NCBI RefSeq assembly: GCF_001308265.1
Contig: NZ_CP012023.1
Location: forward strand, 1,006,932-1,070,931
DNA: 64,000 nt
Reading direction: 5' to 3'
From: Celeribacter marinus
Lineage (GTDB): Bacteria; Pseudomonadota; Alphaproteobacteria; Rhodobacterales; Rhodobacteraceae
Positions 17,251-26,585 of the stretch are shown here, piece after piece; the first letter of the stretch is position 1; each line of letters begins with the position of its first letter. The notes under the pieces are model-generated. The model had not been told where the DNA came from. It saw nothing but the letters and a program-made list of their open reading frames with translations, and did no database searches. The position numbers and the translations under genes are program-made.

Positions 17251-17697
17251 TCAATTCGGAGACGCGGACACGCCAAGCGTGCTCGGCACGTTAACGGGTT
17301 GGGTCAACCCGTAAGCTGTGATCCGTGTCGTCGCAGCCTCGCCTTTGGCAACTGCGTTTGCCGCTTGTCTCAGACCATTAGACGCCGCGACATTCGACAT
17401 TTGGTCCGCCGCACTCTTTATCGCGCGCGCCAAGCCCGACAAGGCTGACGGCGATGTTGTGATCTGTGCGGCGGCGTACACAGACGCCGCAATCTGGCCA
17501 ATCGCTGCGTCAAGCTCATCCCCCGTCAAACCCGCAGCTTGCAACGCAGCGATTTGTAGATCAACGAGCGCCGCGCAATCCGATCCATCGACGGCACACG
17601 CAGCGGCGATATCTATATCTTGGGACAAGGCCGCCCATGGCCATAGCACAAGCCAAAATGCAGATGCTGCGCCCATTATTGTCAGTCTTGCTGTCAT
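17251..17697 (-). CDS. Small secreted hypothetical protein
   Basis: About 148 residues from the ATG at 17697 (the frame extends to 17742). The N-terminus MTARLTIMGAASAFWLVLW is hydrophobic and ends at a probable cleavage site near ALSQD. The mature part is rich in Ala and carries two cysteines (AACAVDGSDCAAL) that could form a disulfide. The rest is predicted helical, with no recognised motif. Similar Ala-rich periplasmic proteins occur in Rhodobacterales, but I cannot assign a function. It is convergent with the gene at 16714. Confidence 0.6.
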   Translation of the reverse strand: MTARLTIMGAASAFWLVLWPWAALSQDIDIAAACAVDGSDCAALVDLQIAALQAAGLTGDELDAAIGQIAASVYAAAQITTSPSALSGLARAIKSAADQMSNVAASNGLRQAANAVAKGEAATTRITAYGLTQPVNVPSTLGVSASPN

Positions 17698-17901
17698 ACC
17701 GCGCTCATTTCCAAAACCACAAAACACACCCTTAAGTGGCACTAAAAAGCGCTATCAATCAACCTAAAAGTGTGCAAATCTATCAAAAGTATCACACACA
17801 ACCCAACACGTGCAATGCACACCTAACATCGCCCACGCGACCCTATATCGGAATAGAGCACAAAAATGTCTCTCTAAATCTAACTGAAATCAAGGAGGTA
17901 C

Positions 17902-18585
17902 ATGAAAATCACGACGACACTTAACGCCTGCTTCCTCGTGATGGCTCTCTTGACCGGCACGATCGCCACACAGGCGGCGGTCGATGAGTATAACGCCATG
18001 CGCTACACGAAGTCGGGTCCAAACGCCGCGTTTTTGCAATTGCGCCAACATCAAAGCATTTCGGTTTCGCCATGGGCCATCGGGTCGCAGACAGCCCTCT
18101 TGGAAATGTGCAACAACGGATTGGTCGCCCCCCTGTCGAGCGTGGTTGCGCGCGATACATATCGGCACTCCGCCGCACAATGTGGAGCATACGCCACGCG
18201 CGCCATACAGACCAATCCAACATGGGGGTTAGCATGGTTCACCGCCGCACGCACGGCATGGGCGTTGGGCGACAATGTCACTGCGCGTGACGCAATAGCT
18301 CGCTCCATGCACTTGGCCCCAAACGAAGGGTGGCTGGCTCAAAAGCGCGTTCTTTTGGCATTGAACTTGCCACATTCAGGCGCTGTTGCGGCCGGCCTCG
18401 AGCATGATTTGACTGTCTTGCTATCCGACAAAACAACCCGCGCATGGCTGGCGGAATTGGTCGCGGTCCATCCGACCGCACGCCTACGCATCACATCCAT
18501 TATCGACGCAATACCACGCGCCTCTCGTCACACAGATACACCAAAGCGCACGACTTTCCCATCTGATCCGTCTGGCGGGATGTGA
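17902..18585 (+). CDS. Secreted TPR-like protein next to polysaccharide genes
   Basis: A 227-residue protein with a signal peptide (MKITTTLNACFLVMALLTG, cleavage near TQA). The middle contains repeat-like helical pairs resembling tetratricopeptide repeats (TNPTWGLAWFTAARTAWALGD, and ARSMHLAPNEGWLAQKRVLLAL in outline). A near-perfect AAGGAGG lies 5 bases upstream of the ATG. It ends 4 bases before the O-antigen-ligase-like gene, so it is probably the first gene of that transcript. A role in polysaccharide assembly is likely from context only. Confidence 0.65.
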   Translation: MKITTTLNACFLVMALLTGTIATQAAVDEYNAMRYTKSGPNAAFLQLRQHQSISVSPWAIGSQTALLEMCNNGLVAPLSSVVARDTYRHSAAQCGAYATRAIQTNPTWGLAWFTAARTAWALGDNVTARDAIARSMHLAPNEGWLAQKRVLLALNLPHSGAVAAGLEHDLTVLLSDKTTRAWLAELVAVHPTARLRITSIIDAIPRASRHTDTPKRTTFPSDPSGGM

Positions 18586-18589
18586 AGCC

Positions 18590-20056
18590 ATGATTTTACA
18601 CGCTCCACCTCGCAACGACATGTCCGCCGCAGTTCAACCGGATCATGCACGCAATGGTATCGCACCGCTGCAATTCGCCGTGTCCTTCCTACCAGACCAC
18701 AACAACATACATGCCTCAAACCGCGCCAACGCCTCGCTCTACATCTGGCTCATAGGCCTCATGGTCATCCTCGTTCCGGTTCCATTTGGCTCACACCGAC
18801 CAATGCCGTGGGCGATATGGGCCATAGTCGCATCCGTCATGATGATAGGCTTTGTGATCCGCCAAAAAGATTATACCTATCGCATTCAAACCCAGAGCGG
18901 CATTTTGGCTTTGGCCGCACTCTCACCGCTATTTTCAGCAGGCCAACTCTTGCCATTGGGTCACCTGTTTGACGGAGCATTCCCACCAGACGCCGCCCCC
19001 AAAACCCTCACGCTTAGCCCCTCCGCGACCCTGCTCGCCATCTTGCGTCTTGCGACATATGCCATGCTGTTCATCCTCACATTCGAGGTCTGTAGCCGCC
19101 CGCGCCATGCCCGCAAACTCGCGCAGATCATTTTTTACGGTGTCACGCTACATGCTGTCGTAGCGATGATTTTGCTCAGCGTCATGGGGGATCGGTCTGT
19201 TTGGGGAGAGAAAACCGCCTACCTCGGGTGGGCAACCGGCCCATTTGTGAACCGAAATTCCTTTGCGAGCTTCATGGGCCTTGGCATTGTCATCGGAATC
19301 GGCCTTGTGTTCACGCCGCAAAAGCACAGGCGCGCTGATCCGCGCATTCTGCCGCGCCAAACGCGCCCGCGCGCGGACGCCCGAACAGTCGCCAACGCTG
19401 TGTGTTTGGCCTTGCTGTGCACGGCACTCATTGCGTCAGGATCGCGCATGGGGACCGCCGCAACGATAATCGGCGCATGCGTCACCTGTGCCGCTATGGC
19501 GACTGGAAACACACACAAAGTGCGTATCACATGGCGTCAGCTCATCGGCGCGGCCGGCATACTTACCATGTTCGCGCTCTTTTTAATGTCACGAGACATC
19601 GGTGCGCGGTTGCTCTTTTTTATGCCCGATCTGAACATACGCTTGGATCTATATGCAAACATTTGGGATCTGATTTCGACACGGCCATGGGTCGGATACG
19701 GGCTTGATACGTTTCAAGTCGCATTTCCCCTTGTGCACGATCAACGCGCTTCCCCCGCCGTCATCTGGGATTTGGCACATAATTCGTACCTGACACTATG
19801 GGCTGAAGTGGGGCTTATTGCGGGAACTGCGCCCATGATCGCCCTAGCATGGTCAGCAGTGCGCCTCATGCGCGGTGTGCGGCGCGCAGCTCGGTCTGAG
19901 TTTGCACCCGCTCTAGCACTGGGGACATTGGCGATGGCGGCCACGCATTCATTGGTTGATTTCAGCTTTGAAGTACAGGCCAACACGTTGCTACTGGTCG
20001 TGATTGTTGCAATGGGTTTGAGCCTGTCCAACAGATATCAAATGGAGCTGAAATGA
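18590..20056 (+). CDS. O-antigen ligase/Wzy-type polymerase family membrane protein
   Basis: A 488-residue inner-membrane protein with about ten hydrophobic segments. The conserved Wzy_C region is recognisable: LIASGSRMGTAATIIGA, then a periplasmic loop WVGYGLDTFQVAFP and HNSYLTLWAEVGLIAG with the conserved histidine. Such proteins ligate or polymerise undecaprenyl-linked glycans on the periplasmic side; sequence alone does not tell ligase from polymerase. With the co-polymerase/BY-kinase two genes downstream, polymerase is the better guess. The stop overlaps the next gene (ATGA). Confidence 0.8.
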   Translation: MILHAPPRNDMSAAVQPDHARNGIAPLQFAVSFLPDHNNIHASNRANASLYIWLIGLMVILVPVPFGSHRPMPWAIWAIVASVMMIGFVIRQKDYTYRIQTQSGILALAALSPLFSAGQLLPLGHLFDGAFPPDAAPKTLTLSPSATLLAILRLATYAMLFILTFEVCSRPRHARKLAQIIFYGVTLHAVVAMILLSVMGDRSVWGEKTAYLGWATGPFVNRNSFASFMGLGIVIGIGLVFTPQKHRRADPRILPRQTRPRADARTVANAVCLALLCTALIASGSRMGTAATIIGACVTCAAMATGNTHKVRITWRQLIGAAGILTMFALFLMSRDIGARLLFFMPDLNIRLDLYANIWDLISTRPWVGYGLDTFQVAFPLVHDQRASPAVIWDLAHNSYLTLWAEVGLIAGTAPMIALAWSAVRLMRGVRRAARSEFAPALALGTLAMAATHSLVDFSFEVQANTLLLVVIVAMGLSLSNRYQMELK

Positions 20057-20853
20057 TCCATTGGCCTTGGCGCACCGCTACCCCCGCAACGGGTCAGCTC
20101 AAAAAGCTAACTTTGGACCACACGCCAAGCGTCACCTATGCGGTTGGCGATATTCACGGGTACTACGACCTTTACAGGCAGCTCGAGCACCAGATCGTTG
20201 TGGATGCGCGCACCTTTGACGGTCCAGCCTTACTCATCGTACTCGGAGACATGATTGACCGAGGCCCCAAATCTGCGCAGCTTTTGGATCATCTGTTGAC
20301 GCCCATGCCTGATGGGATCACCCGCATATGTCTGCGCGGAAACCACGAAGACATGTGTCTTCGTGCTCTAAGCACGCCGCAATCGGCCGACGACTGGATC
20401 GCGTGTGGTGGCGCTGAAACCCTGACCTCCTACGGTTTTCACCCAGATCAGGGCAAACAGCACGCAATCCACACACCGCACTGGCACCCCGCAATGGTGG
20501 CGCAGATCCCATTGAGCCACCGCCAGTTCCTCGCCGATCTTCCGGTGTGCGTCGTCCTTCCAAAATGGGTCTTTTCTCACGCAGGCCTAAACCCTACGCG
20601 CAACATCGATCAACAACGCAAAGACGATTTGATTTGGACCGATCCAACCGTTTTGCAAGGTCACACCTTTGCCCAATGCCTGATCCACGGCCACCTTCCC
20701 GTCGACGTCCCAAGCGTTGGACATAAAACGATAAATATCGATACCGGAGCCTATAAGAGCGGCATTCTCACAGCGGTCCGCCTTGTTGAGGGGCGCGCTC
20801 CTTATTTCATCACCGCAGACGCCCACGTGTCGCAGGCATCCGCGAATTTTTGA
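20053..20853 (+). CDS. PPP-type serine/threonine phosphatase / metallophosphoesterase
   Basis: Calcineurin-like phosphatase of 266 residues. The PPP metal motifs are in order: GDIHG (near residue 33), GDMIDRG and RGNHED; two histidines further on (VFSHAGL and LIHGHLP) complete the two-metal site. It is overlapped by the ligase/polymerase gene and followed after 7 bases by the BY-kinase gene. In most polysaccharide operons the kinase partner is a low-molecular-weight or PHP-type tyrosine phosphatase, so a PPP enzyme in this slot may be the functional replacement. It could also act on small phosphate esters. Confidence 0.85.
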   Translation: MIHWPWRTATPATGQLKKLTLDHTPSVTYAVGDIHGYYDLYRQLEHQIVVDARTFDGPALLIVLGDMIDRGPKSAQLLDHLLTPMPDGITRICLRGNHEDMCLRALSTPQSADDWIACGGAETLTSYGFHPDQGKQHAIHTPHWHPAMVAQIPLSHRQFLADLPVCVVLPKWVFSHAGLNPTRNIDQQRKDDLIWTDPTVLQGHTFAQCLIHGHLPVDVPSVGHKTINIDTGAYKSGILTAVRLVEGRAPYFITADAHVSQASANF

Positions 20854-20860
20854 GACTGGA

Positions 20861-22984
20861 ATGAGACATATGATGAATTTGGAATCCACGGATATATCGG
20901 GCCTCATGTCGATGATCAAACGCCAGATACGGTTAATGGCACTGAGCGGTGCCATCATCATCGGGCTGGTTTTGGTGTACTTGTTCAATACAACCCCACT
21001 CTATACCTCCAGTGCGCTGATCTACGTCGATCCCTCGAAAAAGGATCTCTTGGCGACCGAGCAATTCGGATCCCTATCCGGCTTGGCGGAAAACTCGAAA
21101 ATCGAGAGCGAGGTCGAAATTTTGCGCTCGAACCGTGTGTTGTTCGAGACGATGACACAACTGCGCTTGGTCCAAGACACCGAGTTTGGTCCTAGGCTGA
21201 GCCGCTTTGATCAAATCAAAACGGCGCTTGGCCTGACGACCTCGTCGCAGGGCGACCCAACAAAAATGGTTGCGGCCACAGCGGTGAAGCTAAGTGATGC
21301 CCTGCGCATACAGCGAAAGGGACTAACATACCTCATTTCTGTATCCGCCACATCGTCCAGTCCCCAAAAAGCGGCGACCATCGCCAATACCTTGTCCGAG
21401 GTCTATATTGCACAACAAGTGGCGGCCAAAACCGATGCCGCATTGTCCGCGCGCGATGTCCTACAGGCGCAAATCAACACCGCAAAAACGCAACTCGCCC
21501 GCAGCGAATCCGGGTTCGACAGATTCATGTCCGACAATTCGGCGCGTTTAAAAGCCGAAGTTGGAACCGATGTATTTTTGGAACTGGAACGACAGGTCAC
21601 AGCGGCACGGGAAAGCACACGCCAAATCAAAGCACAGATTGAAACCGCGCAAACCGCTCGGGCAAGCAAGGATTGGGATGCGCTCGTCACTGCATTGTCA
21701 AATGATGCATTGGCGGGCCTCAATGCTCAACGACGCCAAATTGAACTGCGTCTGACAGGCACGCAAGAGAGCGCACAAACACAAGAGAGCTTGCGTGCCG
21801 CGCTGTCCCAGACCCAATCCCAGATGGATCAACAGGCAGACGATGCAATTTCATCGTTTCAAACCACATTGACGGTACGCCAGAACAGCCTCGCCGAGGC
21901 GCAACGCGCAATGCGCCAAGAGATGATGCAAGGTGATTTATCGCCTGAAACACTGGCGAGCCTGTTTGAAATCCAACAAGAGGCAGACATTGCACAACGC
22001 CAGTATACCACGCTTTTGTCGAGCTTGCGCAGTATCGAAGCACAGGCATTGGTCCAAGTTGCTGACAGTCGCGTGGTGTCTGACGCGATTGCATCAAGCT
22101 TTCCCAGCGCCCCAAATTACAAAATCTCGCTCGCAATTGCGTTGATAGTCGCGAGTGGCGTGGCATTCGGATTGGCGATCATAAACGAGTATTTTGTGGG
22201 AGGGGTGAGTGCTCTTAGCCAATTGCGCAATCTTGTGTCTGGCCCGGTAATCGGCCTTATTCCAAACGTAACGATCACCGATACACAACTCAGCATTGCC
22301 GATTTGGTCACGGATGCACCGATGTCTTTGTTTAGCGAAGCCCTACGCCGCGCGCGCGCCCATATTGATCAAGGCCTCAGGGATCACCCATCGCGTTGTG
22401 TCGTCATGATGGTGACATCTGCAAACATTGGCGAGGGAAAATCCTCCGTATCGCTCGCCTTGGCCCGCACCTATGCAAATGCCGGCAAGAACGTGTTGTT
22501 AATTGACGCCGATCTGCGGCGACCCTCGCAACACAAATACATCGGGTTCGAGCCAGACGAGGGATTTTTGGAGTACCTTAGAGATAGCCGCGACAAAAAA
22601 GAGGTTGGGCGCAGCTTTTATGTGGCCGATCCAAAATCGCAGGCGGCCATCATACTCGGGCGCGGCAATGCGGACCTACCCACGGATCAATTGCTACAGA
22701 CCACCGCCTTTTGCGACCTGATTGAAAGCGCGCGACAAAGTGTTGATATCGTCATCATAGACACGCCACCGGTTTTGCCCGTTGTTGATGCGCGCTATAT
22801 CGCGCCCTTGGTCGATGCGATTGTCTTCACGGTGCGATATGGCACAACAGCACAAGGTGACGTGCGTGACGCCACGGCCCAACTAGAGGCCGCGAAAAAG
22901 AGCGACACGCCTATTTTTGCAACACTCAACGCCGATGAGACCCAATCTATGCGGGGCGGCTATTACTATGCCGAAGTGGAATAA
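20861..22984 (+). CDS. Polysaccharide co-polymerase fused to tyrosine autokinase (Wzz/BY-kinase)
   Basis: Inner-membrane protein of about 707 residues that controls polysaccharide chain length and export. TM1 (about 24-43) and TM2 (about 417-445) flank a periplasmic Wzz domain with long coiled-coil helices (AARESTRQIKAQIETAQ). The cytoplasmic kinase has Walker A SANIGEGKSS (about 519-528), Walker A' VLLIDADLRRPS and Walker B VIIDTPPVLPVVD. The tail GGYYYAEVE holds a short tyrosine cluster for autophosphorylation. Start ATG 20861 or 20870. No Wza-type outer-membrane exporter is in the window. Confidence 0.9.
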   Translation: MRHMMNLESTDISGLMSMIKRQIRLMALSGAIIIGLVLVYLFNTTPLYTSSALIYVDPSKKDLLATEQFGSLSGLAENSKIESEVEILRSNRVLFETMTQLRLVQDTEFGPRLSRFDQIKTALGLTTSSQGDPTKMVAATAVKLSDALRIQRKGLTYLISVSATSSSPQKAATIANTLSEVYIAQQVAAKTDAALSARDVLQAQINTAKTQLARSESGFDRFMSDNSARLKAEVGTDVFLELERQVTAARESTRQIKAQIETAQTARASKDWDALVTALSNDALAGLNAQRRQIELRLTGTQESAQTQESLRAALSQTQSQMDQQADDAISSFQTTLTVRQNSLAEAQRAMRQEMMQGDLSPETLASLFEIQQEADIAQRQYTTLLSSLRSIEAQALVQVADSRVVSDAIASSFPSAPNYKISLAIALIVASGVAFGLAIINEYFVGGVSALSQLRNLVSGPVIGLIPNVTITDTQLSIADLVTDAPMSLFSEALRRARAHIDQGLRDHPSRCVVMMVTSANIGEGKSSVSLALARTYANAGKNVLLIDADLRRPSQHKYIGFEPDEGFLEYLRDSRDKKEVGRSFYVADPKSQAAIILGRGNADLPTDQLLQTTAFCDLIESARQSVDIVIIDTPPVLPVVDARYIAPLVDAIVFTVRYGTTAQGDVRDATAQLEAAKKSDTPIFATLNADETQSMRGGYYYAEVE

Positions 22985-23008
22985 CACGCTGCATTCGCGC
23001 GGGTCACC

Positions 23009-23890
23009 TTAACGGGAGGGGGCAATCAGAGCCTTCAAATAATCACCGTATTCGGTTTTTTTGAATGTCTCGACATGTTCGGCCATTTTAGCGTCATCTA
23101 TCCATCCGGCATTATAGGCGATTTCTTCGGGGCAGCCCGATTGCATGCCTTGGCGCTGTGACAGCGTACGTACAAAGTTTCCGGCGTCCAACAGCGAGGC
23201 ATGCGTGCCCGTATCAAGCCACGCATAACCGCGCCCCATACGCTCGACGGTCAGCGTTCCATCTGCCAAATAAGTTTCAAGCAAGGTGACAATCTCGACC
23301 TCACCGCGCGCGGACGGGGCAATCAGCTTGGCGCGGCGCGGCGCGTCCCCATCGAGAAAATACAACCCCGTCACGGCATAATTCGACGGCGCGACATCCG
23401 GTTTTTCGACGATCTGCTCGACTGTTCCATCAGCGTCGAATTTGACCACACCGTAGCGTTCGGGATCGGCCACGTGATAGCCAAAGACCGTGCCGCCCTC
23501 CGACTTTTGATCCGCAGCCATTAGCATCTCGGGCAAGCCATGGCCAAAGAAAATGTTGTCCCCCAAAACCATCGCGGAGGGCGCCCCGTCCAAGAAATCT
23601 TCCGCCAACACATAGGCCTGCGCCAATCCATCTGGTGAAGGTTGCTCAATATAGGTCAATGACACCCCCCACTGGCTGCCGTCGCCCAAAAGACGTTGAA
23701 ACTGCGCTTGATCCTGAGGCGTTGTAATCACTGCGATCTCACGAATGCCCGCAAGCATCAGCACCGAAATCGGATAGTAGATCATCGGCTTGTCATAAAT
23801 TGGCATCAGCTGTTTTGAAATGGCCATGGTCAACGGGTAAAGGCGCGTGCCTGATCCGCCCGCGAGAATAATGCCCTTGCGCTGTGTCAT
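23009..23890 (-). CDS. rfbA: Glucose-1-phosphate thymidylyltransferase
   Basis: RmlA: joins glucose-1-phosphate and dTTP to dTDP-glucose, the first step of dTDP-L-rhamnose synthesis. It has 293 residues of the standard length. The nucleotidyl-transfer loop GIILAGGSGTRLYPLT is at the N-terminus, and VLGDNIFFGHG, ERYGVVKFD, EKPDVAPSNYAVTGLY and WLDTGTH are the expected later motifs. It is last in rfbC-B-D-A; its ATG overlaps the rfbD stop. Confidence 0.95.
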   Translation of the reverse strand: MTQRKGIILAGGSGTRLYPLTMAISKQLMPIYDKPMIYYPISVLMLAGIREIAVITTPQDQAQFQRLLGDGSQWGVSLTYIEQPSPDGLAQAYVLAEDFLDGAPSAMVLGDNIFFGHGLPEMLMAADQKSEGGTVFGYHVADPERYGVVKFDADGTVEQIVEKPDVAPSNYAVTGLYFLDGDAPRRAKLIAPSARGEVEIVTLLETYLADGTLTVERMGRGYAWLDTGTHASLLDAGNFVRTLSQRQGMQSGCPEEIAYNAGWIDDAKMAEHVETFKKTEYGDYLKALIAPSR

Positions 23891-24738
23891 CGCGGCGTGT
23901 CCAATTCTGTCATTAAATCAATAAGGTGCGCCCGCCAATCGGGGCGCTCAATGCCAAATGTCGCAACTGTGGACGTACAGTCCAGCGTTGAGTTTTGTGG
24001 CCGCTTCGCAGGAGTCGGATACTCAATCGTTGCAATATCAGTGACCGCAACGGCGCGGTGTGCGGCGTCAAAGACCGCGCGCGCAAACTGTGCCCAACTG
24101 ACGTCAGGCGCACCCGAAAAATGATAGGTTCCACTTTTGGATGGATCAACGCGAAGCGCCTCGGCGATGTGCACGCAAGCCCGTGCAATGGCGCGTGCCG
24201 GAGTTGGCCCGCCAATTTGATCGGCAACAACGCTCAACGCATCACGCGTTTGCGACAGCCGCAGCATGGTTTTCACAAAGTTGGCTCCATACGGCGAGAA
24301 CACCCATGATGTGCGCAAAATAACATGCACGCCACCCGCGTCACGCACACCGTGCTCCCCCGCAAGCTTGCTGCGCCCGTAGGCTCCAAGAGGCGCAGTG
24401 GGATGATCAGGGGCAAACGGGGTATCGCCCGCACCATCAAACACATAGTCCGTCGAGATATGGACAAACGCAATCCCCAGCGCGGCACATGTCTGAGCCA
24501 TTTGCGTGGGCGCGTGCCCGTTGACCGCCATGGCCGCCGCTTCGTCGTCTTCAGCCTGATCCACAGCTGTATAAGCGGCCGCATTTATAACCGCGTCAGG
24601 CGCTATGGAACGGATCACCGCATCACATCGCTCGGGATCGCTCAAATCGACATCCGCACGCGCCAAAAATACAGCATCTGGCAAGAGCGGCTTTAACTCG
24701 CTTGCGACCTGACCCGATGATCCGAACACAAGGATCAT
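23887..24738 (-). CDS. rfbD: dTDP-4-dehydrorhamnose reductase
   Basis: RmlD: NAD(P)H-dependent last step to dTDP-L-rhamnose. From the ATG at 24738 it has 283 residues. The Rossmann loop is [15 protein letters not shown], then [17 protein letters not shown], and [12 protein letters not shown] with the catalytic YGRSKLAGE. The track frame extends upstream into rfbB, but the homologous N-terminus starts at 24738, where ATGA overlaps the rfbB stop. Confidence 0.94.
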   Translation of the reverse strand: MILVFGSSGQVASELKPLLPDAVFLARADVDLSDPERCDAVIRSIAPDAVINAAAYTAVDQAEDDEAAAMAVNGHAPTQMAQTCAALGIAFVHISTDYVFDGAGDTPFAPDHPTAPLGAYGRSKLAGEHGVRDAGGVHVILRTSWVFSPYGANFVKTMLRLSQTRDALSVVADQIGGPTPARAIARACVHIAEALRVDPSKSGTYHFSGAPDVSWAQFARAVFDAAHRAVAVTDIATIEYPTPAKRPQNSTLDCTSTVATFGIERPDWRAHLIDLMTELDTPR

Positions 24739-25784
24739 TGCGACACACCCAAACGCGCACCAACGCCCGCCCGTTCTTGCAAGGCCCGCCACCACGGCTC
24801 ATGATCAAGATACCATTGCACGGTCTTTTCCAAACCCTCGTCCACAGTCACAGACGGACGCCACCCCAACTCATCGCGCAGCCGTGTCGGGTCAATCGCA
24901 TAGCGGGCGTCATGGCCGGGTCGGTCGCTTACAAAAGTGATTTGATCCGCATACGTCCCCGTAGCCTTTGGCCGTTTTTGGTCCAAAATAGCGCACAGTG
25001 TCTCTACCAATTCAAGGTTGGTACGCTCATTCTCACCACCCACATTGTAGGAACGCCCGACAACGCCACGCTCTAACACCAGCAAAAGCGCATCAGCATG
25101 ATCCTCAACATAGAGCCAATCGCGGATGTTGGACCCATCGCCATAAATAGGCAACGGCTTGCCAGCCAAAGCGTTCAAAATCACCACAGGGATCAGTTTT
25201 TCAGGGAAATGAAACGGGCCGTAATTGTTTGAGCAATTGGTCACAACAACAGGCAGCCCGTAGGTCTCATGCCATGCGCGCACCAAATGATCTGACGCCG
25301 CTTTGGACGCCGAATAGGGACTGCGTGGATCATAAGGAGTGTCTTCGGTGAAAAGCTGTTGTGGATCGCGCGGCAACGAGCCAAACACCTCATCCGTCGA
25401 AATGTGGTGAAAGCGAAACCCCTCGGGCTTTCCCGTTTTGGTCCAATAGGAGCGCGCCGCCTCTAACAGGTGAAACGTGCCGGTAATGTTGGTTTCAACA
25501 AAATCTGACGGACCATCGATAGAGCGATCGACGTGGCTTTCGGCGGCCAAATGCATGACGGCATCGGGGGCGTGCGTATTAAACACGCGGTCCAACGCCG
25601 CACGATCACGAATATCCACATGCTCAAAGGCATACAGCGGGTTATCTGCAACACTGGCGACATTGTCCAAACAGGCGGCATACGTTAGCGCATCCACGTT
25701 CACAACCTGATGCCCACGCCCGATCGCTTGGCGTACAACGGCAGACCCAATGAACCCCGCCCCGCCCGTCACAAGTAACTTCAT
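24735..25784 (-). CDS. rfbB: dTDP-glucose 4,6-dehydratase
   Basis: RmlB: NAD-dependent dehydration of dTDP-glucose to dTDP-4-keto-6-deoxyglucose. It has 349 residues of the extended SDR type: N-terminal [40 protein letters not shown] with the Thr-Asp-Glu catalytic set, and [15 protein letters not shown] with the Tyr-Lys pair. [14 protein letters not shown] is also diagnostic. It lies 3 bases after the rfbC stop, on the same strand. Confidence 0.95.
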   Translation of the reverse strand: MKLLVTGGAGFIGSAVVRQAIGRGHQVVNVDALTYAACLDNVASVADNPLYAFEHVDIRDRAALDRVFNTHAPDAVMHLAAESHVDRSIDGPSDFVETNITGTFHLLEAARSYWTKTGKPEGFRFHHISTDEVFGSLPRDPQQLFTEDTPYDPRSPYSASKAASDHLVRAWHETYGLPVVVTNCSNNYGPFHFPEKLIPVVILNALAGKPLPIYGDGSNIRDWLYVEDHADALLLVLERGVVGRSYNVGGENERTNLELVETLCAILDQKRPKATGTYADQITFVSDRPGHDARYAIDPTRLRDELGWRPSVTVDEGLEKTVQWYLDHEPWWRALQERAGVGARLGVSQ

Positions 25785-25787
25785 CGT

Positions 25788-26348
25788 CTATTCCTCAAAC
25801 TCGAACGGCGAGACAAACGCATGTAGGGGTTGTGCGTGCTCGTCTTTGTCGGAGATGACGGGTGTCAGGTTTTCCACCGGCCATGCAACTCCGGCACTGT
25901 CCCATTTAACCGCACCATCGCACTCCGGCGCATAATGATCCGTACACTTATAAATGATTTCGCTGTCCGGCTCCAACGTCATGAACCCATGTAAAAATCC
26001 CTCTGGCACCCACAGCTGCTTTCCGTTGGCATAGGACAATTCCAACCCAAAGGACTGACCGTAGGTGGGCGAGCCTGTTCGTACATCGACCGCGACATCA
26101 AAGATTGCGCCACGCCCGCAGCGCACCAACTTACCTTGAGCATGTGGCGGACTTTGAAAATGCAGACCACGCACCGTTCCAACATCGCGCGACATCGAAT
26201 GATTGTCTTGTACGAACGCAGGCAAACGCACGCCCGCCGCCACCAACGCAGCCTCGTTCCAGCTTTCGCCAAAAAAGCCACGATGATCTCCGTGGCGGGG
26301 CGGTGTAATGATTAACACATCGCGCAATGGCGTCGTTTCAATATGCAT
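25788..26348 (-). CDS. rfbC: dTDP-4-dehydrorhamnose 3,5-epimerase
   Basis: RmlC: cupin-fold epimerase of 186 residues. The conserved signature runs through HGDHRGFFGESWNEA, VQDNHSMSRDVGTVRGLHFQ with the catalytic histidine, and GRGAIFDVAVDVRTGSPTYG; WVPEGFLHGFM follows. It is the first gene of the dTDP-rhamnose unit. The 237 bases to the divergent mutase gene must hold both promoters, but no strong consensus is visible. Confidence 0.95.
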   Translation of the reverse strand: MHIETTPLRDVLIITPPRHGDHRGFFGESWNEAALVAAGVRLPAFVQDNHSMSRDVGTVRGLHFQSPPHAQGKLVRCGRGAIFDVAVDVRTGSPTYGQSFGLELSYANGKQLWVPEGFLHGFMTLEPDSEIIYKCTDHYAPECDGAVKWDSAGVAWPVENLTPVISDKDEHAQPLHAFVSPFEFEE

Positions 26349-26585
26349 ACAGCTATTCGCCTCAAAAACTTGCTATAAAATTTCCCGCAAACTTACTAAA
26401 TACAGTGCGGATTTGGTCGGTGGTCCAACTAAGTCTAAGACTGGGGAAGTGCCCGCACAAGTAATCCGCCGCACATCCTCAATCTTTACCGATAGCGCGA
26501 CACATTTGCGTCTCCCCCATTTGAACCTTGTGCATTGTGTTGTAGGATTGTGTTTTGCGGCACAGCATTCACAGAAAGAATTTAT

